From positions 1-49,609 of the IMG/VR virus record IMGVR_UViG_3300020202_000707: a stretch of 49,609 nt of DNA. One strand, written 5' to 3'. This document shows positions 17,938-25,581 of this stretch, one piece after another. The first letter of the stretch is position 1, and the number at the start of each line of letters is the position of its first letter. A model generated the notes under the pieces. It was not told where the DNA came from, ran no database searches, and saw only the letters and a list, made by a program, of their open reading frames with translations. A program made the translations under genes and the position numbers. Source of the DNA: a virus.

Positions 17938-18077
17938 ATCTTCAAGTAGATAGCTACGAGTAATCCCGTCACAATGAGACCGAACACGAGTTTTGCGAGC
18001 TGGATGACAAGCTCGGTCTTCGACATCTCAAATGTCGTGTACTGAAGCGTGATGCTGCTTTCCTCAGTTTCCGGCAT
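17934..18077 (-). CDS. Single-helix membrane protein, 47 aa
   Basis: A 47-residue frame from the ATG at 18077. An acidic, polar N-terminus is followed by one membrane helix (about 25-45, LVIQLAKLVFGLIVTGLLVAIYL). It overlaps the next gene by 4 bases and the previous one by 14. Longer upstream extension would run through 18064-18285 and is rejected. Could be a lysis accessory (holin-type) protein; unproven. Confidence 0.55.
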   Translation of the reverse strand: MPETEESSITLQYTTFEMSKTELVIQLAKLVFGLIVTGLLVAIYLKI

Positions 18078-18285
18078 AATTATAAATTTCTTGTAACAGG
18101 TGGCGGATGCCCCGTACCTTGCCTTCTTTGAGGAGAGTTGCTTTGAGTGTCTCCCACTCAGAATCGTGGACGGAGCTTTCACCTTCGAGTTTAACACACA
18201 CTTCATTGGCTAAGTGCTCGATAACTGACCACTGCGGGCTCTGGACGAGTTGCTTGAGGATCGATTTATCTTGGTTGCCGATCAT
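18064..18285 (-). CDS. Small helical protein after the portal
   Basis: 73 residues, charged and helical. It overlaps the portal stop by 4 bases (ATGA) and so is coupled to it. No family is recognised; similar small ORFs after portal genes occur in many podoviruses. Confidence 0.55.
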   Translation of the reverse strand: MIGNQDKSILKQLVQSPQWSVIEHLANEVCVKLEGESSVHDSEWETLKATLLKEGKVRGIRHLLQEIYNYAGN

Positions 18286-20411
18286 ACACCGCTCGGCGCA
18301 ACCTCATTCGACAGCTTCTGTGAGATGCCTGCGGGAGATGTTGGTTGATCGGTCGAGGGGACAACTGTCTGCGCACCTGGCATGGGCGCTTGCTGTTGGA
18401 TACCAGCCTGCATTTGCGCGGGGACAAAGAGCGATTGCGAGCCATCCACGAACCAACCGTCAGGGATGATGTCGCGCGGGTCTTTATCGTAGAGCGAAAT
18501 AATCTCCTTGATGGTCTTGCCTGCGGTGAGGTGATCGAGGGAATTCGGCATGCCGGTCTGCTGGAGCACCATGCGCTCCTGTGCGGCTTGCGCCATTACA
18601 GGGATCAAGAGATTGTACATTTCGAGCTCCTGAGCCTTTTGAATCTGTTTCGACGGGGAGAGGAGCGACTGGGACTTGACGGTGATGACCCCTTCCCATG
18701 GCAGACAGTCGGGTTTAATGCGGAAAAACTGTGTGTCCTCGGTCTCCATGAGGTTTCCCTTCTCGTCCTTGTCGAGGTTGAGGGGAAATTCGCGGTACAC
18801 CTTGGCTGTGAAGGTTTCTTGAGGCATGCCCGTTGTCTCGTCGAGGACCGCTTCCTCACCATTCATCGCGGGCGTACGCTCATAGAGCTGCGGATCACCC
18901 TGAATTTCCTTTAAATAATCGTCGATAAGGCGGGAATCAGTGATTTCGTACGTTTCTGGTATGGAATAGAGGATCTGCATCAGCGAAATGGTGATGTAGC
19001 CCTCGTTATTGAGCGCTTCGAGGATGTTATCGAGGGGATTTTTCATGCGCTTGAGCGCGCTTTCCTTCGCCTGGGCGATTTCAAAGGCAGTCTTACCCGT
19101 CACTTGGCCTAAAAGCGGGTCGGTGATGCCAGACGCTTCGTCCACATCCTTGCGGAACATGTCGATGCCAAGGAACGCCTCCTGACCGGGGCCTGGCACT
19201 TCGAGCCAGTTGACGTTCTTCGGGTCGAGCACCTGCTTTCCAACACCCGGTGCAATGGAAATGCTGCCCGTATCAGTGAGTGACTGGGTGCCTTGGTAGA
19301 AGAACATCTTGTAGATCGAGAGGGTGAGCTGATCGACCGTCATGTTGCGAATGCGATCGAGCATGGACTGGTCGTAACGGATGCTCTCGTAGATACCGAT
19401 ACCGTACGGTGACTCTGCGTGCCGCAGATTCCAGTAGGTTTGCCAGAGCGAGAGGCGCTTTACACCCTTCGTGTCAGCGATCGGGAGTGGTTCGATGATA
19501 ATCGGCACCCCGTTCGCAATGACCATGAAGAGGTCTTTCTGTTTGCTTTCATAAAAATACACCTCAACGAGCTGCTCGTTTTCGATGCGCTTCGTGGCGC
19601 CTCGCGCATTGTGTGAGACCGTTTCGTCGGTGTTTCCGCCTGGTATGACGTAGGCTGTGCGCTTGTACTTACTGTACTCTGCCTTGAACGTATCGAAATC
19701 GTATACCTTGCGCCAGCACCAGTCCTTGACGGAGTACTCGTTGTTCGGCTTCGCCATGTCGTCGATCCAGACGTTCCGTGGATCGAGGTTCTCACGCATG
19801 ATGTCGTTGTACTCGACAACATCTTTCTCTTCGTACTCGGAGTTCTCGGGGTTCTCTGCGTTGTAGCGTTTCAGAACCTTCACCTTTCGCGTGAGGTGGA
19901 GCGGGTACGTACGCGCACAGGCCCAACCGTACTTTGCGAGGTTAAACACAAACAACCGCAGCTGCGGCTTCGATTTCGCATACTCCCACGATCGCTCGTA
20001 GAGCTGTTTGATGATCTCGTTTGTTGCCTGGTATTTCTTCGTTGTTGGCGTGAGAACTGCTGAGGGGTTCTGATCGACGAGGATGGATAGGGCGGTCTGG
20101 ATTTTGATGTACGGATTGGACTGCGATATATCGGACTGCCAATCCGACGAACCGAGCTGCACGAGCGAGCCGCGCCACCCCTTCGTCTCATCAGTTGCAA
20201 CAACCTTCTTGCCTTTGGATTTGAGGCGGTGGGGAATGTAGTCCCGGTCTGCTTCCGCCCAGAGCGCATCGAGGTCGAACCCGTAGTGGTCCTTGCGCAC
20301 TTCCTGGAGTTGCGCAATGCGCTTTACGACAAACTCAAAGTCAGCTTTCTGTGTGTCGTTGAGTTGGTCTTTGGAGAATGAGCCTTCTTTGGCCTTCTTA
20401 GACTTTGCCAC
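18282..20411 (-). CDS. Portal protein
   Basis: 709 residues, the size of P22- or podovirus-type portals. Typical features are the N-terminal charged helix, the DYIPHRLKSKGKKVVATDE region, a W-rich SLVQLGSSDWQSDISQSNPYIKIQ wing entry, the long stem and crown-like helices (about 440-500, KTAFEIAQAKESALKRMKNP), and a Gln/Pro-rich tail. The portal forms the dodecameric ring through which DNA is packaged. It lies after the terminase genes. GTG start, 6 bases after a TGCTAGAAT box. Confidence 0.75.
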   Translation of the reverse strand: MAKSKKAKEGSFSKDQLNDTQKADFEFVVKRIAQLQEVRKDHYGFDLDALWAEADRDYIPHRLKSKGKKVVATDETKGWRGSLVQLGSSDWQSDISQSNPYIKIQTALSILVDQNPSAVLTPTTKKYQATNEIIKQLYERSWEYAKSKPQLRLFVFNLAKYGWACARTYPLHLTRKVKVLKRYNAENPENSEYEEKDVVEYNDIMRENLDPRNVWIDDMAKPNNEYSVKDWCWRKVYDFDTFKAEYSKYKRTAYVIPGGNTDETVSHNARGATKRIENEQLVEVYFYESKQKDLFMVIANGVPIIIEPLPIADTKGVKRLSLWQTYWNLRHAESPYGIGIYESIRYDQSMLDRIRNMTVDQLTLSIYKMFFYQGTQSLTDTGSISIAPGVGKQVLDPKNVNWLEVPGPGQEAFLGIDMFRKDVDEASGITDPLLGQVTGKTAFEIAQAKESALKRMKNPLDNILEALNNEGYITISLMQILYSIPETYEITDSRLIDDYLKEIQGDPQLYERTPAMNGEEAVLDETTGMPQETFTAKVYREFPLNLDKDEKGNLMETEDTQFFRIKPDCLPWEGVITVKSQSLLSPSKQIQKAQELEMYNLLIPVMAQAAQERMVLQQTGMPNSLDHLTAGKTIKEIISLYDKDPRDIIPDGWFVDGSQSLFVPAQMQAGIQQQAPMPGAQTVVPSTDQPTSPAGISQKLSNEVAPSGV

Positions 20412-20417
20412 GCAAGA

Positions 20418-20426
20418 ATTCTAGCA
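20418..20426 (-). promoter_or_regulatory. Extended -10 promoter, leaderless portal start
   Basis: Minus-strand TGCTAGAAT, then TTCTTGC with the GTG following 6 bases after the box. There is no room for a Shine-Dalgarno sequence in a transcript starting at the usual distance. Same arrangement as several other unit starts in this genome. Confidence 0.5.
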
Positions 20427-20432
20427 CGCGTT

Positions 20433-20972
20433 TTAGCTCGTCAACTGCTTGATGCGGTCTACTTGCATTTGGAGGTTGTGTTTGCGACTACAGTTCACCC
20501 AGTCCCGTGCCACTCCAGCATCTGTTTGGAAGATCACGTACTCAGCAAGCGTGCGTGCCTTATCTGGGGTAAGTGCGAGGATGATCGCATCGCGGCCATT
20601 GATTGGTTGGCCGGTCATTTTCTCGTAATAGAACTGCACGGACGATTTCTGCCACTGAAACGTGCCGTACGAACCCTTGTTGTTGCTATCGAGGATCGCA
20701 ATACCGTCCTCTTCGCGCTTCCCGCCACTCTCACACTTCGCGAGGGTATCAAGAACCTCTTCCTTCCACGCGGTGACCTTACCCTCCACAGGGTTCAGTT
20801 CTTCAGCGAAGGCTACTGGAATAATCTTCATTGGGTTGTTGGCGGTTAGTTTGTTTTGCTCCCCAGCCCACTTGTACGTGGCGAGAGCCACGAGTACACC
20901 GAGTACCGCAAAAATGAAGTAATAGCGCCAATCTGCTTTCGCAGAGAACAAACCTTTAGTACCACGATTCAT
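20433..20972 (-). CDS. Membrane-anchored lysozyme-like / transglycosylase protein
   Basis: 179 residues. An N-terminal signal-anchor helix (about 17-36, YYFIFAVLGVLVALATYKWA) precedes a domain with LAKCESGGK (about 77-85, Glu likely catalytic), NKGSYGTFQW (about 98-107) and a C-terminal Cys, the pattern of lytic transglycosylase or Rpf-like folds. Cys80 and the late Cys could bridge. It would act on peptidoglycan from the outer face of the membrane. Placed between terminase and portal, it may be a lysin (signal-arrest-release type) or a virion muralytic enzyme. Confidence 0.7.
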   Translation of the reverse strand: MNRGTKGLFSAKADWRYYFIFAVLGVLVALATYKWAGEQNKLTANNPMKIIPVAFAEELNPVEGKVTAWKEEVLDTLAKCESGGKREEDGIAILDSNNKGSYGTFQWQKSSVQFYYEKMTGQPINGRDAIILALTPDKARTLAEYVIFQTDAGVARDWVNCSRKHNLQMQVDRIKQLTS

Positions 20973-21068
20973 AGTGTTTCAACTTAGCTTCTAAAGGCTC
21001 CTCCGCGCCTTGCATATAGTATGACCCGCTCATATGACGGGTGCAAACACGGGCTGGGGATAAATGGG

Positions 21069-21254
21069 TTATATGGCTCTACCAAGCCCTTTTTTGCTCC
21101 CCTGCATACGACCGGTTTTCTTGTCTTGAATGAAAAGTTTGCGGACTAGAGTCTCAGTCTTAGAAGGCAGGGTCGGTTGAACATCCTGCGACACACTGAG
21201 TGCTATCTGTGTGTCGTTTATAAACAGCGGCTGATTGGTGTTAAGTCTGGGCAT
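21069..21254 (-). CDS. Small hypothetical protein after the large terminase
   Basis: 61 residues, basic at the C-terminus. It overlaps the terminase stop by 14 bases, which suggests coupling. No family is recognised. The stretch from 20973 to 21068 has a short cccg...cggg hairpin near 21031 and no gene. Confidence 0.45.
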   Translation of the reverse strand: MPRLNTNQPLFINDTQIALSVSQDVQPTLPSKTETLVRKLFIQDKKTGRMQGSKKGLGRAI

Positions 21255-22668
21255 ACATCTTCCAGGGTTCTCTACTGTCTTGTTCCTGATTTTGTCGGAG
21301 TTTCTTCTCTATCTCGTTGAGCGGACGGGTTGACTGACGCTCGTGCAGTGACATGAGGAGGTAGCGGTCAGTGTCTGCGGCGTGGTCTTCGCCATCTGTA
21401 TCAATGTCCTCCGGTTTGAGCTCGTCGTGTACGAGAGCCGGAATGGTACGAATCGAGTCATGGCACGTGTTGAAGTAGAGCAATCTCGGAGGGGTTTGCT
21501 CATCCCAGCGAAGGTACTGATGCATGAGGTTCCACCCATCGACCCGCCGATTGGAGGCAGGTAGGAACATTATACCTTGGCGCGCAAAGCTCTCGGCGAT
21601 TGTCTGTCCCCCGTACTTATCGGTAAACCCGATGTTCGCGAAGATGGCAGGATCAGCCATGGAGTACTCGTACTCTTCCCCTGCGGAGAGGCGGTTGATC
21701 TCGGCGCCAAGTTGGTCCACGTCCAACCCTGCGGCATAGAGCTCGCGGTACACCCAAACACGACCATCGTAGTCCACCGCGTACCATTTACAGCACGCAG
21801 GGTTCTTTCGGCCATGGTCGTAGGCTCTGAACTTCTTCCAGGATGATGGAATGGGAAAGGGGATAACGACATGCCGGGCGTGTCTCCATTCCTGGAAGTA
21901 CTGGCCTGCGAAGAGATCGAAGTCTCCCTCTCGCCACGCCTTCCCTAAGTCTCCTTCGAGCGATTCGAGGTAATCGATGTACTCCCGGTTGAGGTTCGGG
22001 TTCTGTTTGTAGGTCGAAGGAACAAAGCGGGTCTCTTTTTCTGTCCGCTCTCTATTCGGAATGACGTAGCGCTCTTTAACGAAGAGGTGTCCCTTTCCCC
22101 CTGGATTGAACGAGGTGTACATCCTCGGTCGCCAGTTCGGTTTTGATGTTCGAAGAGAGCCTCTGAGCTTGTCGTATTTCTCCTTGGTGAGCTGGTTGAG
22201 CTCCTCAACAACAATGAAGTCGTACTCAATACCGACGTACTTATCGATGTCGTCTTCGTGGTGGAAACCCCCGAGCACGATCCGGGAACCATTCGGGAAG
22301 CGCAGCATGTTCGCAGAGCGCTCGTACTCCACGTGCCCTGCTACCACCTTCGTAATGAGGTCGTCGAAGCTCTCCTTGGCGGCGTTGCCTGTCTGGCGGA
22401 GGAAGAGCCCCTTGAGGCCTGGCACGCGCTGGCAGTCGTCCAGGGCCGCTTGGGACATGACGGCGTGGGACTTGCCTGGTCCACGAGCACCACCAAGCCC
22501 AATGTCCACCGGACCACCGGGGTGGTCGGCTGCCCGTGCTGCCGCGTGGAAGTTCCACTGCCATGGGTATGGGACGTAGCCCCGCTCTAGAAAGAGCTTG
22601 ACCTGGTCCTTCGGCGACCCTGCCTGCTTAGCTGTCCGTAGACACGCCTCCAGGAGCGTCTGATCCAT
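21241..22668 (-). CDS. Terminase large subunit
   Basis: 475 residues. Walker A GGARGPGKSH (59-68), Walker B FIVVEE (151-156, catalytic Glu 156), coupling motif SFNPGG (186-191), and a C-terminal RNase H-like nuclease with Asp284 in RAYDHGRK, a second acid in the MADPAIF segment and an Asp-rich DTDGEDHAAD stretch near the end. The enzyme cuts the concatemer and pumps DNA into the prohead through the portal. The small subunit gene overlaps its start by 41 bases. Confidence 0.92.
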   Translation of the reverse strand: MDQTLLEACLRTAKQAGSPKDQVKLFLERGYVPYPWQWNFHAAARAADHPGGPVDIGLGGARGPGKSHAVMSQAALDDCQRVPGLKGLFLRQTGNAAKESFDDLITKVVAGHVEYERSANMLRFPNGSRIVLGGFHHEDDIDKYVGIEYDFIVVEELNQLTKEKYDKLRGSLRTSKPNWRPRMYTSFNPGGKGHLFVKERYVIPNRERTEKETRFVPSTYKQNPNLNREYIDYLESLEGDLGKAWREGDFDLFAGQYFQEWRHARHVVIPFPIPSSWKKFRAYDHGRKNPACCKWYAVDYDGRVWVYRELYAAGLDVDQLGAEINRLSAGEEYEYSMADPAIFANIGFTDKYGGQTIAESFARQGIMFLPASNRRVDGWNLMHQYLRWDEQTPPRLLYFNTCHDSIRTIPALVHDELKPEDIDTDGEDHAADTDRYLLMSLHERQSTRPLNEIEKKLRQNQEQDSREPWKMYAQT

Positions 22669-22924
22669 ATATCTTGGAGAGCGATTTATTTATATCGATT
22701 TGGATAGCGCCGCCCTCTTCGCCCGTATGTTCAAGCTTCTGAGTCGCTTTGCCAGAGAGCTGTTCACCGCACCAAACAGCAATACGTGGGTCTTTCTCAG
22801 CGCGTTCGTAGAGGTTGATGAAGAAGGTTTGGATTTGCTCCTCTGACCAGTAATCCGAAATATGTGGCTTTCTCACTGAGCCCTTTGGTCTACCTGCGCC
22901 TGGTCGTGCTCCTCCTAATGCCAT
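22628..22924 (-). CDS. Terminase small subunit candidate
   Basis: 98 residues from the ATG at 22924 (MALGGARPGAGRPKG); a TTG at 22957 would add 11 residues and overlap the glycosyltransferase stop. The GARPGAGRPKGS start is typical of small terminase and related DNA-binding phage proteins, which use it as an AT-hook-like basic arm. It lies directly upstream of, and overlaps, the large subunit gene. It probably recognises the packaging site. Confidence 0.7.
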   Translation of the reverse strand: MALGGARPGAGRPKGSVRKPHISDYWSEEQIQTFFINLYERAEKDPRIAVWCGEQLSGKATQKLEHTGEEGGAIQIDINKSLSKIYGSDAPGGVSTDS

Positions 22925-22946
22925 AGTGAATAACTTTGAATCTAAA

Positions 22947-23828
22947 TCAGATTCCAAATGAACGGAGTATTTCCTGTTTCTCCAGTATATCAGTGATCTC
23001 TCGTCCCTTGAAGGGGTGGTTGAAGGTTGTTGAGATGTGGTACTTCGGATCTCGGGTGGTAACGCAGTAGAGATGAGTTTGGTAGACCAAGCATGGTGCC
23101 AGATTGATGATGTCCTCGTGCGACCTAAAGCCCTCGTACGCCGCTATGTGTTTCGCGGCATCCAGGAACTCTTTTTGAGAAAAGCTGATGGTGTAAAACG
23201 GTGGGTTGGTCGTAGGCTCGTACTCAGCAAGTTGTCCTGTATCGGTGTTGTAAATGTACCCACAGGTCATCCGCTGTGCTCGGTATTGCCCCCCGGGATG
23301 CGTGCGACGCTCTTGAATGAGCCCGATTACAGCCATGTGGAACATGTCATCGCTGTCGATACGCGTCAGGAGCACATCCCCTGTTACGGAGGGCTCCAGC
23401 GCCTTGAGCATCTTACCCAGTCGTGATTCGAGGCTCGCGTTCTTGTCCTGAAGAGTTTCTTTGATGCTCGGTATAAGATCGCGCCACGTCTTGTTTCGGT
23501 AGCACGAGCGAACAATACGAGCTGCATTCAGAAGCCGCTGGCTGAGAGACCCACCGAACTTGTCGTCATAAAAGGGCGGGCCGTTGTAGGTGAAGACACA
23601 GGTCAGCCCCGCATCATAGATCGCCTGGCGTATCTGTGCCACGTACGGGTTCGTCATCTCCTGGGGCCTGAACGTACACCAGATAATGAAGTCTTTATTC
23701 GTTTGGTTCCCGAGAGACTTGAGGGTGTAGGCCTTAAATATCTCAATACGCTTCTTGAACCACTCATCTCCTCGGTAGCCGCCGTGGAGTCCAATACCAG
23801 TGAATGGAATGAGTACGATGTGTGTCAT
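22947..23828 (-). CDS. Putative rhamnosyltransferase-type glycosyltransferase
   Basis: 293 residues. Start chosen at the ATG 23828, which overlaps the previous stop as ATGA. It resembles the putative rhamnosyl transferase family (PF11316 type): YTLKSLGNQTNKDFIIW near 35-51, an acidic RIDSDDMFH (about 161-169, DxD-like nucleotide-sugar site) and SFSQKEFL further on. Such enzymes transfer sugars in the cytoplasm. It is separated from the glycan cassette and sits just before the terminase genes. The substrate is unknown. Confidence 0.72.
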   Translation of the reverse strand: MTHIVLIPFTGIGLHGGYRGDEWFKKRIEIFKAYTLKSLGNQTNKDFIIWCTFRPQEMTNPYVAQIRQAIYDAGLTCVFTYNGPPFYDDKFGGSLSQRLLNAARIVRSCYRNKTWRDLIPSIKETLQDKNASLESRLGKMLKALEPSVTGDVLLTRIDSDDMFHMAVIGLIQERRTHPGGQYRAQRMTCGYIYNTDTGQLAEYEPTTNPPFYTISFSQKEFLDAAKHIAAYEGFRSHEDIINLAPCLVYQTHLYCVTTRDPKYHISTTFNHPFKGREITDILEKQEILRSFGI

Positions 23829-23944
23829 ACCATCTTCTGGCGCCATGGATGCCAGTAGTTACGAGCGCGGTACTCAGGGTCCTGCCAGAGCCTACGCATC
23901 GCTTCGCTCTTTCTTTTAATGCGGTCGGCGGTCCATCTTCTCAC
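23825..23944 (-). CDS. Small basic protein, NUMOD3-like motif
   Basis: 39 residues from a GTG at 23944, inside the end of the zinc-ribbon gene below and in another frame, with GAGG just upstream. The segment IKRKSEAMRRLWQDPEYRAR resembles the NUMOD3 DNA-binding motif of homing endonucleases (a short basic repeat ending in W.DPE.R). It ends in ATGA overlap with the glycosyltransferase. Either a small DNA-binding protein or the frame-shifted tail of the zinc-ribbon gene. Confidence 0.4.
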   Translation of the reverse strand: MRRWTADRIKRKSEAMRRLWQDPEYRARNYWHPWRQKMV

Positions 23945-24053
23945 GCCTCGGTTCGCAGACTTCGCAGAGGCAGAGACCCTTTTCACAGTGGATGAGCTTG
24001 ACGATCCTCTTACACCCTTTGCATTCATACCTGATTGGTTTGACTGAGAGCAT
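23916..24053 (-). CDS. Zinc-ribbon miniprotein, 45 aa
   Basis: 45 residues with five cysteines arranged CKGC (11-14), HC (22-23) and CLCEVC (28-33), a zinc-binding pattern. Its ATG lies 7 bases after a TACAAT box (24061-24066), so it is probably leaderless and opens the unit that leads to the terminase genes. Too short to assign a role. Confidence 0.5.
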   Translation of the reverse strand: MLSVKPIRYECKGCKRIVKLIHCEKGLCLCEVCEPRREKMDRRPH

Positions 24054-24060
24054 TGGCCTT

Positions 24061-24066
24061 ATTGTA
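24061..24066 (-). promoter_or_regulatory. -10 box TACAAT before the zinc-ribbon gene (leaderless)
   Basis: Minus-strand TACAAT, 7 bases from the ATG at 24053. It could drive the zinc-ribbon, glycosyltransferase and terminase genes. No -35 is evident. Confidence 0.4.
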
Positions 24067-24068
24067 TC

Positions 24069-24317
24069 TCAGACGCTCTCGACTTTTCCGCCAAGCGCAT
24101 CTGCCAGGAGGATCACGATACCAGGGGCGTATCCCACGCTCGTGTCGTACGGTTCCTCATAAATCTTATGTGCAGCGTCGAACTCGTCCCAGTCCTCAAT
24201 CTCAGTGTCATCAACGAATGTATTGTATATAGCCCATGCACCTGGGTCACTGTCATGGAAATAGATCGTGAAGTTTCCCGTTCTCAGTATCTTTAAAATC
24301 TCCTCACGTGTCTTCAT
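24069..24317 (-). CDS. Acidic hypothetical protein
   Basis: 82 residues, acidic, with a REEILKILRTG helical start and a hydrophobic end (GIVILLADALGG). It overlaps the NinG-like gene by 4 bases. No family is recognised. Confidence 0.5.
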   Translation of the reverse strand: MKTREEILKILRTGNFTIYFHDSDPGAWAIYNTFVDDTEIEDWDEFDAAHKIYEEPYDTSVGYAPGIVILLADALGGKVESV

Positions 24318-24691
24318 ACCTCCATTGTGTACTTCGCTTCGATAGCGAGCAAGTCTGCCACTGTGTATTTCTTTGGAGTGCGGAATTTCTTGTAAAGGGA
24401 TGGGATGATGTCAGGGCCGTATTTCTCGATCAGCTTCACGCTGTAAATGCCGAGATTGCCTGACTTAAACAGATTGCACTGAGAGCACTGGCCGTGGACG
24501 TTTTGTTCGTCGTACCAGAGCTCGTTTCCACCTAATTGCTTGTTTTTTTTATCTGAGTTGTGGAGGAAGTGACCCGCCTGTGTTGCTGGGTTCCCGCATG
24601 TAATACAGAGAGGGTCTCTGTTTCTTATAAAACGGGAGAACGCGGCCCAGGCCTTTTTCTTCGCACCTTCATTGGAGAGTGTACGAGCCAA
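24314..24691 (-). CDS. NinG-like (HNH-type) recombination nuclease
   Basis: 125 residues. CITCG near 29-33 then GHFLH (42-46), NELWYDEQNVHGQCSQCN (55-72) and a basic C-terminus match lambda NinG/Rap, a Zn-bearing Holliday-junction and D-loop resolvase. It would act with the ERF and SSB proteins in phage recombination. The start is a TTG 7 bases after a TGATATAAT box, so it appears leaderless. Confidence 0.82.
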   Translation of the reverse strand: MARTLSNEGAKKKAWAAFSRFIRNRDPLCITCGNPATQAGHFLHNSDKKNKQLGGNELWYDEQNVHGQCSQCNLFKSGNLGIYSVKLIEKYGPDIIPSLYKKFRTPKKYTVADLLAIEAKYTMEV

Positions 24692-24698
24692 TACACCT

Positions 24699-24707
24699 AT
24701 TATATCA
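24699..24707 (-). promoter_or_regulatory. Extended -10 promoter before the NinG-like gene
   Basis: Minus-strand TGATATAAT, a consensus extended -10, 7 bases before the TTG start at 24691. It follows the terminator-like hairpin at 24711-24740. Confidence 0.5.
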
Positions 24708-24710
24708 AAG

Positions 24711-24740
24711 TTTTAAGCCCCCGAATCGCTCCGGAGGCTT
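24711..24740 (-). terminator. Terminator-like hairpin
   Basis: On the minus strand an AAGCCTCC / GGGGGCTT stem is followed by AAAACTTT. The T-tract is broken, so it is a weak intrinsic terminator at best. It follows the stop at 24745. Confidence 0.4.
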
Positions 24741-24744
24741 GTTG

Positions 24745-25083
24745 TCAGTTCACGACCTTCATGCCGCGAGCTTCGAGCTGTTCCGGAGTAAATGGCTCCG
24801 GGTTTTTCTTATGAGCTCTACGGTCGTGAGGAGGGTCGGTCTTCACGCCACAGATCGGACAAGCCTCGCCTTTGCTTTGCCGTTTGGCACCAGTGCCGAC
24901 AGCGCGGGGGAGACGTGCTCCCTCGGTGCCGTCCACCAGGCGGTAGTTGAAGCCCAGCGCATTAAGGTCGGCAACCGCGTCCTGCGCCTTCTGTAAGGCC
25001 TCGGTCTTGGCGGTTTCGACCAAGGTAGCCCGTTCTTCGTCGAGCTTCTTGAGCCGATCGAGAATGCCTAGTCTCTCAGCCAT
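24745..25083 (-). CDS. Coiled-coil plus zinc-finger protein (H-NS-like layout)
   Basis: 112 residues. An N-terminal coiled coil (LDRLKKLDEERATLVETAKT, about 8-27) leads to a linker and a C-terminal CPICG with HDRRAH, a possible single CxxC...HxxxxH zinc site. It has a strong AAAGGAGA ribosome site and a TACGAT box at about 25105. Oligomerising coil plus DNA-binding tail resembles nucleoid-type silencers, but this is only a layout similarity. Confidence 0.5.
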   Translation of the reverse strand: MAERLGILDRLKKLDEERATLVETAKTEALQKAQDAVADLNALGFNYRLVDGTEGARLPRAVGTGAKRQSKGEACPICGVKTDPPHDRRAHKKNPEPFTPEQLEARGMKVVN

Positions 25084-25114
25084 GATTCTCTCCTTTGGCT
25101 ACAAGAATCGTACT

Positions 25115-25414
25115 CTATGTACGTACCTGGAGCCATAGGGCCGTCAATGCTTTTTCCGCTGTTTTGTATGGGGGAGAACAGATTGTTCGTGTCTCAGTCA
25201 CGAGGATTGCTTCCCACTGTCCGCCGACCCTCGTTACCGAGAGTTCGCCCTTTAACTCTTTCTGCAATTCCTCGAAGGTCGGGACTGCAATGGCGTTGTC
25301 CTCGCGGTGTGGCATGAGCTCCCACGGGAGCCCGTCGCAACTCACGTAGTACCACTGAGTGTTCTGGGGAAAGCCCGCTTTCTTGAGCCGTCGTGCCTCG
25401 GTGATGGTCAGCAT
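25115..25414 (-). CDS. Hypothetical protein
   Basis: 99 residues from the ATG at 25414, which has AGGAGG 6 bases upstream; a TTG frame to 25444 would start inside a terminator. Sequence begins MLTITEARRLKKAG and contains several Trp residues. No family is recognised. Confidence 0.5.
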   Translation of the reverse strand: MLTITEARRLKKAGFPQNTQWYYVSCDGLPWELMPHREDNAIAVPTFEELQKELKGELSVTRVGGQWEAILVTETRTICSPPYKTAEKALTALWLQVRT

Positions 25415-25442
25415 CTGCGCCTCCTGCCGCACGAGTCTAGCC

Positions 25443-25477
25443 AAAAGAAAAGGCCCTCGGAAACTCCGAAGGGCCTT
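25443..25477 (-). terminator. Intrinsic terminator after the DUF932 gene
   Basis: Minus strand: AAGGCCCTTCGGAG stem with a perfect-looking CGAGGGCCTT partner, then TTCTTTT. It ends the transcript from 26304. Confidence 0.75.
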
Positions 25478-25581
25478 GAGACCATTCCGACCTTGCGGCT
25501 CATTAGGTCGTGCCGCCCATTAAGCCCAGGCGCGGCCCGGTGGCCCTCGCCGCTGCCCGTGGGTTCGGTTTGCCGTTACGG

